DNA of 64,000 nt, taken from NCBI RefSeq assembly GCF_003443995.1, contig NZ_QWEY01000004.1, forward strand, positions 1 to 64,000, read 5' to 3'. Source of the stretch: Pseudotabrizicola alkalilacus (GTDB taxonomy: Bacteria > Pseudomonadota > Alphaproteobacteria > Rhodobacterales > Rhodobacteraceae). Positions 27,969-37,629 of this stretch are shown piece by piece. Under the pieces are notes generated by a model, which was not told the origin of the DNA, made no database searches, and saw only the letters and a list, made by a program, of their open reading frames with translations. The translations under genes and the position numbers were made by a program. How positions within the stretch are numbered: position 1 is the stretch's first letter; every line of letters begins with the position of its first letter.

Positions 27969-27995
27969 AAAAAGCCCCGCCGAAGCGGGGCTTTT
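27969..27995. terminator. Bidirectional terminator between thiQ and petC
   Basis: AAAAGCCCCGC and GCGGGGCTTTT form an 11-bp perfect stem with the tetraloop CGAA. The A and T flanks make it work on both strands, for thiQ from the left and petC from the right. Confidence 0.92.
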
Positions 27996-28016
27996 GATGC
28001 CTTGAAATGACAGCGA

Positions 28017-28865
28017 TCAGACCAGTTTCTTGCCTTTGACATTGGCCCAGATCTTCTTGTTGGTCAGGTAGAGCAGCGTTGACAGCACGATCAGGAAGAT
28101 CACGGCTTTGAAGCCGGTTTCCTTGCGCGCCATCATCTTTGGCTCTGCCGCCCAGACCAGGAACGAGGTCACATCCTCGGCCATATTGGCCACGGTCGCC
28201 GGGGTGCCGTCGGCATAGGTCACCATGTCATCGCCCAGCGGGTTGGGCATGGCGATCCAGCTGCCGGGCACGGTCGAAACGCCGTGACTGTCCTTGCAGC
28301 TGTCGGGCACACCGCCGTTGGGGAAGGCGGAGTTGTAGTAGAACCCGTCAACACCATCGGGGGCGCAGGCCGGCTCTTCTTCGTAATGGGTCAGGATCGA
28401 GTAGGTGTACTCGGCCCCGCCGATGCCTTTGAAGAACTGGCTGATGCCGGTGCCATAAGGGCCATGAAACCCGGCGCGGGCCTTGGTGATCAACGACAGG
28501 TCCGGTGCGCCTTCCATTCCCGAAACCGGGAAATGGTCGGTCGGCACACCGGCGCGGTCTTCGCCAGTTTCGCGGTCGGTCACGGTGAACTGCGCGGCAT
28601 AGGCGCGGATCTGATCCTCGGGCATGTGCGGTCCGCCCGCATCCGACAGGCTGCGGATCGGCACGAATTTCAACCCGTGACAGGCGGCGCACACCTCGGA
28701 ATAGACCTGAAGCCCGCGTTGAAGCTGGTTCTGGTCGAATTTGCCGAAGGGGCCTTCGTGGGCGAAGGCGATGTCGGTGATCTCTGAATGACCACCAGCG
28801 GCCAGAGCCACCCCTGCCGAAAGGGCAAGGGCGGTGGTGGCGGTGAGTGCGATGTTCCTGATCAT
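28017..28865 (-). CDS. petC: PetC, cytochrome c1 of the bc1 complex
   Basis: The 282-residue c-type cytochrome has a signal peptide ([17 protein letters not shown]), the haem-binding motif CAACH near residue 59, further family segments ([16 protein letters not shown]) and a C-terminal membrane anchor ([14 protein letters not shown]) that holds the haem domain in the periplasm. The axial Met is probably in the [10 protein letters not shown] region or upstream of it. It accepts electrons from the Rieske protein and passes them to soluble cytochrome c. The ATG at 28865 follows AAGGAA by 8 nt. Third gene of petABC. Confidence 0.95.
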   Translation of the reverse strand: MIRNIALTATTALALSAGVALAAGGHSEITDIAFAHEGPFGKFDQNQLQRGLQVYSEVCAACHGLKFVPIRSLSDAGGPHMPEDQIRAYAAQFTVTDRETGEDRAGVPTDHFPVSGMEGAPDLSLITKARAGFHGPYGTGISQFFKGIGGAEYTYSILTHYEEEPACAPDGVDGFYYNSAFPNGGVPDSCKDSHGVSTVPGSWIAMPNPLGDDMVTYADGTPATVANMAEDVTSFLVWAAEPKMMARKETGFKAVIFLIVLSTLLYLTNKKIWANVKGKKLV

Positions 28866-28882
28866 GTCAGTCAGTTCCTTTC

Positions 28883-30220
28883 TCACTCGGCCGCGACGGT
28901 TTTGGTGCCGCCGGTCGTCGGGGAGTAATGGGCGTTGAAGTCTTCTTCGATGGTCGCAGGCTGTGGCAGCGGTTTTTCGATCACACCCAAGAGCGGCAGG
29001 ATGATCAGGAAATAGGCGAACCAATAGGCCGATGCGATCAGCGAGATTGTGGCATAGGGCTCTTCGGCGGGCATTGCGCCGACCCACATCAGCACCATGA
29101 AGTCGACGCACAGCAGCGCGAACCACCATTTGAACATCGGGCGGTAACGGCCCGACCGCACCGATGAGGTATCCAGCCAGGGGGCCAAAGCCATCACGGC
29201 GATCGCGCCGAACATGGCCAGCACACCAAAGAACTTGGCGTCCACGATGCCAAAGGTGATCCATTCCGCCGCGATCACCACCCAGACATCGGCGGTAAAG
29301 GCACGCAGGATGGCGTAGAACGGCAGGAAGTACCATTCCGGCACGATATGCGCAGGCGTCGAAAGCGGGTTCGCTTCCAGATAGTTGTCAGGGTGGCCCA
29401 GATAGTTCGGCATGAAGCCCACGATGGCAAAGAACACCACCAGAATGACCGCCAGAGCGAACAGATCCTTCATCACGAAATAGGGCCAGAACGGCACGGT
29501 GTCGCGCGCGGCCTCTTCCTTGGACCCGCGGCGCACCTCAACCCCGGTGGGGTTGTTGTTGCCGGTGGTGTGGAAGGCCCAGATGTGGACAGCGACCAGC
29601 GCCGCAATCACAAACGGCAGCAGGTAATGCAGTGAGAAGAACCGGTTCAGCGTGGCATTGTCGACGGCCGGGCCGCCCAGCAGCCAGGTCTGGATCGGCT
29701 CGCCGATGCCGGGAATCGCGCCGAACAGGCCGGTGATCACGGTGGCCCCCCAGAACGACATCTGGCCCCAGGGCAGAACATAGCCCATGAAAGCGGTGGC
29801 CATCATCGCCAGGTAGATCAGCATGCCGATGATCCACGTCACCTCACGCGGGGCTTTGTAGCTGCCGTAGTACAGGCCGCGGAAGATGTGCAGGTAGACG
29901 GCGACAAAGAACAGCGATGCGCCATTGGCGTGCAGATAGCGCAGCATATGCCCGCCGTTCACGTTGCGCATGATGTGTTCGACCGACGAGAACGCCAGAT
30001 CGACATGCGGCGTGTAATGCATCACCAGAACGATGCCTGTCACGATCTGCAAGGCAAGACAGAAGGTCAGGATGATGCCCCAGATCCACATCCAGTTCAG
30101 GTTCTTGGGGGTCGGCAGCATCAGCGTGTCATAGAGCAGCCCGACGATGGGAAGGCGCTTGTGCAGCCACTTCTCTCCACCAGTCTTGGGCTCGTAATGG
30201 TCGTGCGGAATTCCGGCCAT
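28883..30220 (-). CDS. petB: PetB, cytochrome b of the bc1 complex
   Basis: The 445-residue integral membrane protein carries both b haems and both quinone sites of complex III. Eight or nine helices can be seen; the haem-ligand histidines lie in [27 protein letters not shown] and, in the fourth helix, [21 protein letters not shown]. The quinol-oxidation (Qo) signature PEWY occurs in [15 protein letters not shown]. The length matches alphaproteobacterial, unsplit cytochrome b. It is 11 bp downstream of petA with AAGGA before the ATG. Confidence 0.97.
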   Translation of the reverse strand: MAGIPHDHYEPKTGGEKWLHKRLPIVGLLYDTLMLPTPKNLNWMWIWGIILTFCLALQIVTGIVLVMHYTPHVDLAFSSVEHIMRNVNGGHMLRYLHANGASLFFVAVYLHIFRGLYYGSYKAPREVTWIIGMLIYLAMMATAFMGYVLPWGQMSFWGATVITGLFGAIPGIGEPIQTWLLGGPAVDNATLNRFFSLHYLLPFVIAALVAVHIWAFHTTGNNNPTGVEVRRGSKEEAARDTVPFWPYFVMKDLFALAVILVVFFAIVGFMPNYLGHPDNYLEANPLSTPAHIVPEWYFLPFYAILRAFTADVWVVIAAEWITFGIVDAKFFGVLAMFGAIAVMALAPWLDTSSVRSGRYRPMFKWWFALLCVDFMVLMWVGAMPAEEPYATISLIASAYWFAYFLIILPLLGVIEKPLPQPATIEEDFNAHYSPTTGGTKTVAAE

Positions 30221-30231
30221 GAGTTTTGTCC

Positions 30232-30795
30232 TTATCCGAGCTTGATCGTGGCGTCGTCCTCAAAGGACGCGAGCGGAATGTCGAGGTTGCGCGGTGCGGG
30301 GCCTTTGCGGATGCGACCGGCCTCATCATAGTGCGAACCGTGGCAGGGGCAGAACCAGCCGCCGAACTCCCCGGCGCCATCGCCGATCGGCACGCAGCCC
30401 AGATGGGTGCAGACACCGATCATCACCAGCCACTCGCCCGCGTCATCCAGCGTGCGGTTCTGGTCAAGGGCGTCAGCGCCGGGCTTGTTCGGGTTCTGCG
30501 CTGTCTTGTCGATGCTCAGCTCGTCCAGCGTGGTGGCACGGGCGGCCTCGATCTCTTCCGGTGAACGGCGGCGGATAAACACCGGCTTGCCCAGAAACTT
30601 GACGGTCAGCTGGGTGCCGACCGCGACGCCTGAGATGTCGACGAAAATCGACGACAAGGCCTGAACATCGGCCGAGGGGTTCATCTGGTTCACAAGCGGC
30701 CAGACGGCGGCCCCGGTGGCAACAGCCCCGGCCCCGGCGGTTGCGTAGTACAGGAAATCCCTGCGGGTGCCTGCGTGGTCTTCTGCGTGGGACAC
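30232..30795 (-). CDS. petA: PetA, Rieske iron-sulfur subunit of the bc1 complex
   Basis: The 187-residue protein has a membrane-anchor helix ([21 protein letters not shown]) preceded by RRDF, a Tat-type start, and the periplasmic Rieske domain. The [2Fe-2S] ligands are in CTHLGC and CPCHGS. It takes one electron from quinol at Qo and carries it to cytochrome c1. The start is a GTG at 30795 with AAGGGAG 8 nt upstream. It is the first gene of the petABC operon; the promoter must lie in the 467-bp gap upstream. Confidence 0.96.
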   Translation of the reverse strand: MSHAEDHAGTRRDFLYYATAGAGAVATGAAVWPLVNQMNPSADVQALSSIFVDISGVAVGTQLTVKFLGKPVFIRRRSPEEIEAARATTLDELSIDKTAQNPNKPGADALDQNRTLDDAGEWLVMIGVCTHLGCVPIGDGAGEFGGWFCPCHGSHYDEAGRIRKGPAPRNLDIPLASFEDDATIKLG

Positions 30796-31262
30796 GAGAT
30801 ATTCTCCCTTTCAAGGCCGCCCTGACAGCGACCCATAAAGATTCCGGGGCGGTGGTTGCCCACGACCCTGCTGATCGGGTTATTAGCCAAGCCAGGGCGC
30901 GGCGTCCAGCGGACAATAAGGCGCATCTGACCCGGTTTGAACCGTTATTTCCCTGCCTGTGGCCGATAGGGCGCGGCTCACACCCGACAAAGGGTGCTTG
31001 AGGGCCGTCGGCTTTCAAGTCCCTGCGACAAGACGTAGCGCCAAGTGACCGCTGCTGAATGCGTATTTGGACCAAGATGAGAGGGCGAACTGCGCACCTT
31101 GCCCTTTCATCTTGGTCCAAATACTCAAAAACCACCGCCCCGCCTCGCAGCCCCGAACGCCAGTCACTGACATGTCAGCCCGCCGTGGCAACGCCACCGA
31201 GCGGGGGCTCGATGCCCCCCGAGGTGGCCCCGGCGTCAGGGACATCGCCTGCCAGTGGGGCG
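30796..31262. other. Gene-free region upstream of petA
   Basis: The 467-bp gap must contain the promoter and control sites of petABC, but I could not place a convincing -35/-10 pair. It also holds the hairpin repeat at 31063-31124 and a perfect 12-bp palindrome CTGACATGTCAG at 31167-31178. No coding frame is supported. Confidence 0.6.
31063..31124. repeat. Complete hairpin copy of the GTATTTGG-CCAAGATGA repeat
   Basis: Two 24-nt arms (31063-31086 and 31101-31124) pair with a single mismatch around a 14-nt loop. The outer GTATTTGG end is shared with the hairpin at 27826-27892, while the inner CCAAGATGA part is shared with the half copy at 24371-24392. It lies between the petABC promoter region and the GST gene. 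Confidence 0.8.
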
Positions 31263-31868
31263 TTAGCCCTGTGGCTGGGTGGCCTGCATCGACGGGCGGG
31301 CGGCAAAGGTGGCGTCCCAGGCGGCCAGGTGCGGGCGGGACTGGCGCCACTGGCGGGCGGCGTGGCGGAAGTCCAGATAGCCGAGAGCGCAGGCGGTTGC
31401 GATCTGGCCCATGTCCAATGGCCCGTTCAGGTGGTCGGTCCAGCGGGTTTCCAGCACATCCAGTGCGCGGTCGATCTTGGACCACTGCCCCTCTACCCAC
31501 GGCGCAAAGCGCATTTCCTCGGGCCGGATGCGGGTCTCATAGACCATCAGCAGGGCGGCATCGAGGATGCCGTCGGCGGTGGCCTCGACCGTCAGCGTAT
31601 CCCACAACCGGGGCGCGGCGGGGTAGAGCCCTGCCCCGGCCTGCGCGTTCAGATACTGGCAGATCACCCGGCTGTCATAGAGCGTAGGACCGTCGGGCCG
31701 GTCCAGCGCCGGGATCTTGCCCAGCGGATTGCGCTCCACCACCCCGGCATCGGGGGCAATGGGGGTGCCGGAGGCCGGGGTCAGCGTGATACCGGTCAGG
31801 CCGGTTTCGGCGATCAGCACCAGAACCTTGCGGACATAGGGCGAGGTGGGAGAGTGGGTGAGGTTCAT
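31263..31868 (-). CDS. Glutathione S-transferase family protein
   Basis: The 201-residue protein has an N-terminal thioredoxin-like GST domain (SPTSPYVRKVLVLIAETG, NPLGKIPAL, the glutathione-binding DSRVICQYL) and an all-helical C-terminal domain. The Ser in SPTSPYVRK is the likely active residue. The substrate is unknown. It overlaps the preceding small gene by 4 bp, so the pair is translationally coupled. A second, unrelated GST gene lies at 46674. Confidence 0.88.
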   Translation of the reverse strand: MNLTHSPTSPYVRKVLVLIAETGLTGITLTPASGTPIAPDAGVVERNPLGKIPALDRPDGPTLYDSRVICQYLNAQAGAGLYPAAPRLWDTLTVEATADGILDAALLMVYETRIRPEEMRFAPWVEGQWSKIDRALDVLETRWTDHLNGPLDMGQIATACALGYLDFRHAARQWRQSRPHLAAWDATFAARPSMQATQPQG

Positions 31869-32161
31869 TCGATTTCCCGCAGACGAAAGCGGGCAATGGC
31901 ACCCGCGTCAAATTCATAGCTCTTGCCACCCATGCGGAAGGTGCGGCGCAGGCGGAACGCGGTGTTGCGCTGCCCTGCCGCATCGCGGGGCCGGTGCGAG
32001 GCCAGACCCTCATCGAGATCATCCAGCGCCTCTTCGGCGCGCTGATCGGTGCGGCCCACATGGCCATGGCGGCGGAGCAGGCGTTGGGCGAGATAGCCGA
32101 CTGCGGCGACCGCGCCAAGGCGGATCGCAAAGGGCAGCAGCGGGGCAAGGGGCAGCGGCAT
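31865..32161 (-). CDS. Small protein with an N-terminal hydrophobic helix, coupled to a GST
   Basis: The 98-residue product begins MPLPLAPLLPFAIRLGAVAA, a membrane or signal-type helix, followed by a basic patch (RLLRRHGHVGR) and a charged domain containing RRTFRMGGKSYEFDA. I do not recognise a family. The ATG at 32161 has GGAGG 7 nt upstream and is preferred to the GTG at 32167. Its stop overlaps the GST start by 4 bp. Confidence 0.65.
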   Translation of the reverse strand: MPLPLAPLLPFAIRLGAVAAVGYLAQRLLRRHGHVGRTDQRAEEALDDLDEGLASHRPRDAAGQRNTAFRLRRTFRMGGKSYEFDAGAIARFRLREIE

Positions 32162-32253
32162 GGTCACCTCCGGTCAGTTGCTCCGAATCCTAGGCGGGGG
32201 GCGGGCCGCTGTCCATCCCAAGGGTTGCATGGCCCAAGGGTTACTTGGCCGCC

Positions 32254-32895
32254 TTATGCCGGACCGGGCAGCGGAATACGATCCATTTCATCGGCAAGGC
32301 GTGCGGCATCGCTTTGGCCGCCGCGCTGGCGCAGGGCGGCGGCGGCGCGGGCCCGCACCTCGGGCGATTTGTTCTGGTTCAGCTTCCATGTGCCCTGCAG
32401 ATCGCTGATCTGCAGCCGGAACGGCAGGATCATCCGCATCATCCGGGGCATCGCATCGTCTGACATCTTGGTGCTGGTCCATGGCTTTTTCGGCAGCAGC
32501 CGCGCCTCTTGTTCAGCGCTGATCGCGTCGAGATGCGGCTCCAGCGCCTCGGGCGGCAGCGGGTGCAGGGTACCGCGCAGGTGGACGGCGATGTAATTCC
32601 ATGTCGGCACCTGATCGGGCACCTGACTGTGCGGGCCGTACCAGTCGGGGGAGATATAGGCATCGGGCCCCTGCACGGCGAGCAGAGCCGGGCCGGGCAA
32701 GGCGGCGCGGGCGATGGGGTTTGAGCGGGCAAGATGCAGATCCAGCGCAGCGCCACCCTCTGACAGGACAAAGGGCACATGCGCGGCAAGCGGGCCTTCA
32801 GGGCCGTTGAGGGTGAGCATGCCAAAGCCCTGCGCCCGGGCAAAGGCGAGGATCGCGGCATGTTCGGTGGTGCGAAAGGTGGGGTTTGGGTGCAT
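32254..32895 (-). CDS. PaiB-like FMN-binding protein
   Basis: The 213-residue protein belongs to the family of the PaiB FMN-binding negative transcriptional regulator. Segments typical of it are HVPFVLSEGGAALDLHLARSNP, the YISPDWY motif, PTWNYIAVHLRG and the C-terminal KLNQNKSP. In Bacillus PaiB lowers expression of sporulation and degradative-enzyme genes, but its role in proteobacteria is unclear. The ATG at 32895 (MHPNPTFR) matches the family start; the upstream extension to 32937 does not. Confidence 0.88.
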   Translation of the reverse strand: MHPNPTFRTTEHAAILAFARAQGFGMLTLNGPEGPLAAHVPFVLSEGGAALDLHLARSNPIARAALPGPALLAVQGPDAYISPDWYGPHSQVPDQVPTWNYIAVHLRGTLHPLPPEALEPHLDAISAEQEARLLPKKPWTSTKMSDDAMPRMMRMILPFRLQISDLQGTWKLNQNKSPEVRARAAAALRQRGGQSDAARLADEMDRIPLPGPA

Positions 32896-32986
32896 GGCCT
32901 GAACCTTCACAGGAAATCTCGGTTGCCGCAGGGGCACGGGTTGCGCAAGGTGGCATCAGCCTGACCCTCGGCACCGGAGTTTTCCC

Positions 32987-35900
32987 ATGCGTCTGCCGTT
33001 GGCCTTGTCGGTTCTGACCCTATGCGCGTTGCCCGCGCTGGCGCAAGACGGCTTTCGCTGGGTGGTGGACCCGCTGTTCGAGGATGCCGGGGCCGCGCAG
33101 GATGGCGCGGTGCCGCTGCTACAGGGTGGCTTGTGGGGGCTGGCGGGGCGGGATGGAAGCTGGATCGTACCGCCGCAGTTCGATGCTCTGGGCGCGCAGG
33201 CCGGGGACCGGTTTGCCGCACAGATGCAGGGGCGCTGGGGTGTCGTTGATGCGCGCGGGCAAGTGGTGGTGCCGTTCGCGCATGATGCGATTGGCAAACC
33301 AGATGCGCTGACCCCGGTTCTGTCGGGTGGTGAATGGCAGTTGCTGGACCGCGACGGGCATACGGCGGGCGCGGCCTTGGCCTTTGACACGCTGACCGGC
33401 AATGACGGGGCGTGTTTTAGCGGCACGGCAAATGGCGTGCCGGTGGTGGAGTGGCGGGGCATCGAGTCAAAGGTGACCGTGCTGGATGCGGTCGCGGGGC
33501 TAAGCGCGCCCGCGGGCGATATGTTACGGGCAAAGCTGCCCGGCGGCGGCGTGGCCGTGCTGTATTGCTCCAACCCTTACACCAGTGACACGACAGAGAC
33601 GCTGGAGGATGCCCGCGCGGTGACGTCCGGCATGGCGGCGGTGAAACGCGGTGGGCTTTGGGGCTTTGACGTGCACGGGATCTACCATGTGGAGCCGATT
33701 GCGCCGCAATTCCTTGCCGTGCGCGATTTTGCCGAAGGGCTGGCCCCGGTGCAGGTGGAAGGCGGCAAGTGGGGCTATATCAACCTGTAGGGCGAGATGG
33801 TGATCGCGCCGCAGTTTGACGCGGCCTTTGGCCATGCCGATGGCATCGCGGGGGTGCGGGTCGGCGAGGCGCGGGGCATGATAGACCGCACGGGGGCTTT
33901 GGTGATCGCGCCGCAGTTTCAGGATTTCTGGCGGCATGGCGGCGGCGTGATGGCGGTGCGTGACAGCGGCGGCTGGGGGGTGATCGCGCCAGACGCGAGT
34001 GATCCGGATGTGGTGTTTGATCTGCCTTTGGCGCAGGCACGGGGGGCGGTTGCGGAGCGGAAAGCCGCGATCCAGATCGTGCCCTCGACCCCGCATTTCT
34101 ATTCGGGACAGGACATCCAGTCGCGGCATGATGTGGTGATCTCGCCAGATGGCAAGGTGATGCTGACGGTGCTGGCCAGCAACGGGATGCAAGGCTCGGG
34201 CGAGGTGGCGCTGTAGGACCGCGAAAGCCGCAAACTGATCCGCAGGCTGAAGATTGACGGCGTGTTGCAGGCAGTGCTGGTGCCGGGCGCTGCGGTGCTG
34301 GTCACGGCCAATGATCTGGGCGCGGTGCTGCACCGGGCCCGCCTGTTTGACGGCGCGGTGGGCGCGCTGGCGCTGTCGCCAGATGGCGCGCATCTGGCGG
34401 CGCTGGGGGTCGGGATGCTGCGGGTCTGGGCGCTGGCGGATGGTGATGCGGTTCTGGCGCGCAGGGCCGAGGCGCAGACGATGACGTTTGCACAGGACGG
34501 GCAGTCGGTCTGGCTGGGCGATGCGACGGGCGGGCTGCAACGGGTGGATCTGGCGGGAGAGACAGGCGAGGCGATGCCCTATGGCGGCATCATGACCGGG
34601 TTGCGCCCGGATATGGCGCTGTCGGCGCAAGGCGTGCTGGCGCGCACCTCGTACCGGATGGAGCAGCAGCCGGACGGATTTTTCGCCCAGCGCTACACGC
34701 TGTACCCGACCACACCCGATGGCGCACGTGTGGTGGCCTTGCCTGACACGCTCCGCGATGTGCTGACGGTGGATCTGTCAACGGACGGGACGCGGGTCGC
34801 CTTTGCCGGAGCGAATGAGGACGATTACACCGCGCAGTGGACCGTGATGGATCTGGCCACGGGCACGACGCTGGGCGGCGAGTTGTTGCAGCAGGGCTTT
34901 GGCTGGGTGGACCGTCTGCGGTTCACGCCCGAGGGGCGGCTGGTGCTGGTCGGCGGTGAGGGCGGCGACATCCGCGAGGTGGTGCCGCAGACTGGCGCAC
35001 GCTTTGCCACTTATGGTGCCCCACTGGAGCAGGTGGCGGGCGCGATTGCGCTGCCGGACGCCGTTCTGTCTATGCGGTCAGTGGCGGCGGGCGGGTGCTG
35101 GATTGGGACATGGCCGCCGGGCGGCTGGTGCAGCGGGTGGAAACCGGGGTCGAATCGGGGTTTGACACCTATGTCGGCACCGATGGCGTGGTGCTCGGCG
35201 TGCTGGATGGCTATGACGAGACCCGGATGGCCGCGCTGGAGCTGGGCACGCTGGCCGCGGTGGACCCGTCTCGGGCCGGGGCTCTGTATGACACCGCGAT
35301 CCTTGACGGCTTTGGCAAACGCCCGGTGGTGAGCGATCTGGTGCAGGCAAAGCTGGGGGGCGACCCCGAGGGCGTAGTCGCGGCGGCGGTGCTGGACTCT
35401 GGCCCTGTGCCACAGGTCCGGCTGGCCTTGCCGCTGCCGGGACAGCGGGCGGCGGGGGAAATGGTCGATGCCTCGATCGAACTGACTGACGCGGGCTGAC
35501 CGCCGCTGTCAGCACTGGCGCGGCAGAGGCTGTGGCGGATACAACGGTCAGCACGCGGCTGGCGCTGGAACCGGGGCGCAATGTGATCGAGGTGCTGGCC
35601 TATAATGCGGCGGGGATGATCGCCTCGGCCCCGCAATCGGTGGTCATCGAGTGGGACGGCAGCGGCGCACAGAGCGTGCCAGCGCTGCATGTGCTGGCGG
35701 TGGGCGTGAATGACTATGCCGACGGGCGGCTGCGGCTGACCTATGCTGCCGCCGATGCCCGCGCGATGGGCGAGGCGCTGGCCAAAACCGGGGCGGAGCT
35801 GTTTTCATCAGTGAATGTGGTGACGCTGCTGGATGGTCAGGTGACCGATGCCGGGCTGGATGCAGCCTTTGGCCAGATGGCCATGGCGGTGCAGCCATCG

Positions 35901-36654
35901 GATGTGTTCGTGTTCTTCCTCGCCGGGCATGGCAAGACGGTGGAGGGGGGAGTATCACTTCATTCCCGCTGATTTCAGTTTTTCCGGGGAAGACCCGATC
36001 CGCCGGGGCGGCATCGCGCAGGCGCGCTGGCAGGAGTGGATGGCGCGGATCAGGGCGCGCAAATCGGTGATGATTTACGACACCTGCGAAAGCGGATCGG
36101 CCACCACGACGCGCGGGCTGGAGGCGGCGTTGTCGCAATCGGCGGCGGTGGAGCGGCTGACGCGGGCAACGGGGCGGACGATTCTGTCGGCCTCGACCGA
36201 TGATGCCCCGGCGCTGGAGGGGTATCAGGGCCATGGCGTGCTGACCTACGCGCTGCTGTCGGCGCTGCAAGCGGGCGATGCCAATGGCAATGACACGATC
36301 GAGGTGACCGAACTGGCCGCGTTCATCGACGAAAAGGTGCCAGAGCTTTCGCAGACCGCCTTTGGCTATCGGCAGGTGCCGCAGATGTCGATCAAGGGAT
36401 CGGATTTTGCGCTGGGCGCGCCAAAGACGGTGCTGGCAGGTGTGGCAGAGCGGTTCCCGACCACGCTGACCCATGTGGTGGCGGGCGGCACCGGGGTGCT
36501 GAACGCGCCTGGCGGGACGGCGCTGCGCAGGATTGATGCAGGGGCGTTCTTTGGCGTGTTCGTCATCGAAGAACGCGACGGCTATGCGCGGGTGGCCAAG
36601 GATGGCAGCGAGTTGGGCTGGGTGCCTGTCGCCTCACTCGGGCGGTTGCAATAG
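32987..36654 (+). pseudogene. Broken gene for a secreted WG-repeat, beta-propeller and caspase-like protein
   Basis: Read through its lesions, the gene would encode about 1,220 residues. In order: a signal peptide (LPLALSVLTLCALPALA), WG repeats (KWGYINL, GEMVIAPQFD, GALVIAPQFQ), a WD40-like propeller (LSPDGAHLAALG, STDGTRVAFAG), a caspase-like p20 domain (LHVLAVGVNDYADGRL, His in FLAGHGK, Cys in IYDTCESGS) and a C-terminal SH3-like segment ending WVPVASLGRLQ. Lesions: in-frame TAG at 33788-33790 and 34214-34216, a one-base loss near 35060, another near 35494-35498, and an extra G in the G6 run at 35945-35950. Domain sequence resumes in register after each, so decay is recent. A good start (GGAG, ATG 32987) remains. 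Confidence 0.85.
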
Positions 36655-37056
36655 CGCACGGGACTTGTCGCGCCGGATCAGGGTGATGCCAAGGGTTGCG
36701 CCCATGGCATAGATCGCAGCTGCCAGCGGTGACTGAAGCGGCAGAGACAGCGTGACCATTGGCCCCAGAACCGTACCCGCGCCGGGCATGATCAGGGTGC
36801 CCGCAAAAAAGCCTGCAAGGGCGATGAGCGCGATCCAGAGGATCACGTCCAGCAAAAGGCCCCGGCCCCCGGCGATGCGGGTGAACAGCGGGAACAGCAG
36901 CCATTGCGCCAACCCTGCGCCAAACAGCATCGGCCCCAATGTGCGGACAAAGGCCCCGGTATCGGACGGGATGCCATTGGCCAGCGTCATCGCCAGCCCG
37001 AGGGTGGTCGCTGCGATGAGCGTAGCGAATAGCCGGGTGCGGGAGACTGTGAACAT
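36634..37056 (-). CDS. Small integral membrane protein of unknown function
   Basis: The 140-residue protein has four predicted transmembrane helices (LFATLIAATTLGLAMTLA; MLFGAGLAQWLLFPLF; LLLDVILWIALIALAGFFAG; AAIYAMGATLGITLI), separated by short loops, and a basic cytoplasmic tail. I recognise no family. Its 3' end overlaps the caspase-like pseudogene by 21 bp, convergently. The next gene upstream is rpmJ, which has its own terminator, so it is probably transcribed alone. Confidence 0.65.
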   Translation of the reverse strand: MFTVSRTRLFATLIAATTLGLAMTLANGIPSDTGAFVRTLGPMLFGAGLAQWLLFPLFTRIAGGRGLLLDVILWIALIALAGFFAGTLIMPGAGTVLGPMVTLSLPLQSPLAAAIYAMGATLGITLIRRDKSRALLQPPE

Positions 37057-37109
37057 GCGCCAGAGTTAGCCGCAGCAAAGCCGGGGGCAAGTGCAAAGGT
37101 GCAGCAAAG

Positions 37110-37144
37110 AAAAAGGCCGCCCGGTTGCCCGTGGCGGCCTTTTT
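37110..37144 (-). terminator. Terminator of rpmJ
   Basis: AAAAAGGCCGCC and GGCGGCCTTTTT pair perfectly over 12 bp around an 11-nt loop (37110-37121 with 37133-37144). It lies 24 nt after the rpmJ stop on the minus strand. Confidence 0.9.
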
Positions 37145-37167
37145 ATCTTGTGTCGCTGCAAGCGCAC

Positions 37168-37293
37168 TCAGCCCTGACGGGCCTTGTAGCGTTTTTGCGT
37201 CTTGTTGATCACATAGACGCGGCCTTTGCGGCGCACGACCTGGCAATCACGGTGACGCGTCTTCAGCGAACGGAGCGAGTTGGCGACTTTCAT
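37168..37293 (-). CDS. rpmJ: Ribosomal protein L36 (bL36), zinc-free form
   Basis: The 41-residue basic protein [20 protein letters not shown] continuing [21 protein letters not shown] is bL36. Only one of the three zinc-binding cysteines of the standard form remains, so this is the C-minus type, which does not need zinc. It belongs to the large ribosomal subunit. AAAGAGA precedes the ATG. It stands alone between a terminator and tRNA-Val. Confidence 0.96.
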   Translation of the reverse strand: MKVANSLRSLKTRHRDCQVVRRKGRVYVINKTQKRYKARQG

Positions 37294-37367
37294 GGTCGTC
37301 TCTTTCCTTGGTCGCGGCGCATCACGCGCCAGTTGAAAACAATGACCCCCAAGATGGGGGCGGTGAA

Positions 37368-37442
37368 TGGTGGGCGGTACTGGGATCGAACCAGTGGCCA
37401 CTACGATGTCAACGTAGTGCTCTACCGCTGAGCTAACCGCCC
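37368..37442 (-). tRNA. tRNA-Val (anticodon GAC)
   Basis: The 75-nt cloverleaf on the minus strand starts GGGCGGTTAGCTCAGCGG, has an anticodon stem CTACG/CGTAG with loop TTGACAT giving anticodon GAC, a T-loop GGTTCGATCCC, and ends ACCGCCCA followed by an encoded CCA (37370-37368). It decodes GUC and GUU. Confidence 0.97.
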
Positions 37443-37629
37443 ACGCTACAGCCGCAACTCTCCCAAAGCCCCAAAGAAAAGGACGCGGGGAGAACCGCGT
37501 CGGTGTGCGGGGGTCTATAGCCAGTTGCGTCTGTGGCCGCAAGAGGCTTTCCACCAGCGACCTGCAGGCAATCAAGGCTTTTGGCATTTCGGCAAAGCCC
37601 GCTATAACATCGGGGAGCGGGAGACAGCA

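Noticed and set aside
31160-31262. CTGACATGTCAG palindrome and nearby GC hairpins as a petA operator or GST terminator
   Set aside because: Too far from petA to be assigned, and no T tract supports termination; left as noted within the gap.
33788-34216. In-frame TAG codons read as a recoded amino acid
   Set aside because: The same gene also has three frameshifts, and no other gene in the window uses internal TAG, so ordinary decay or sequence error is simpler.
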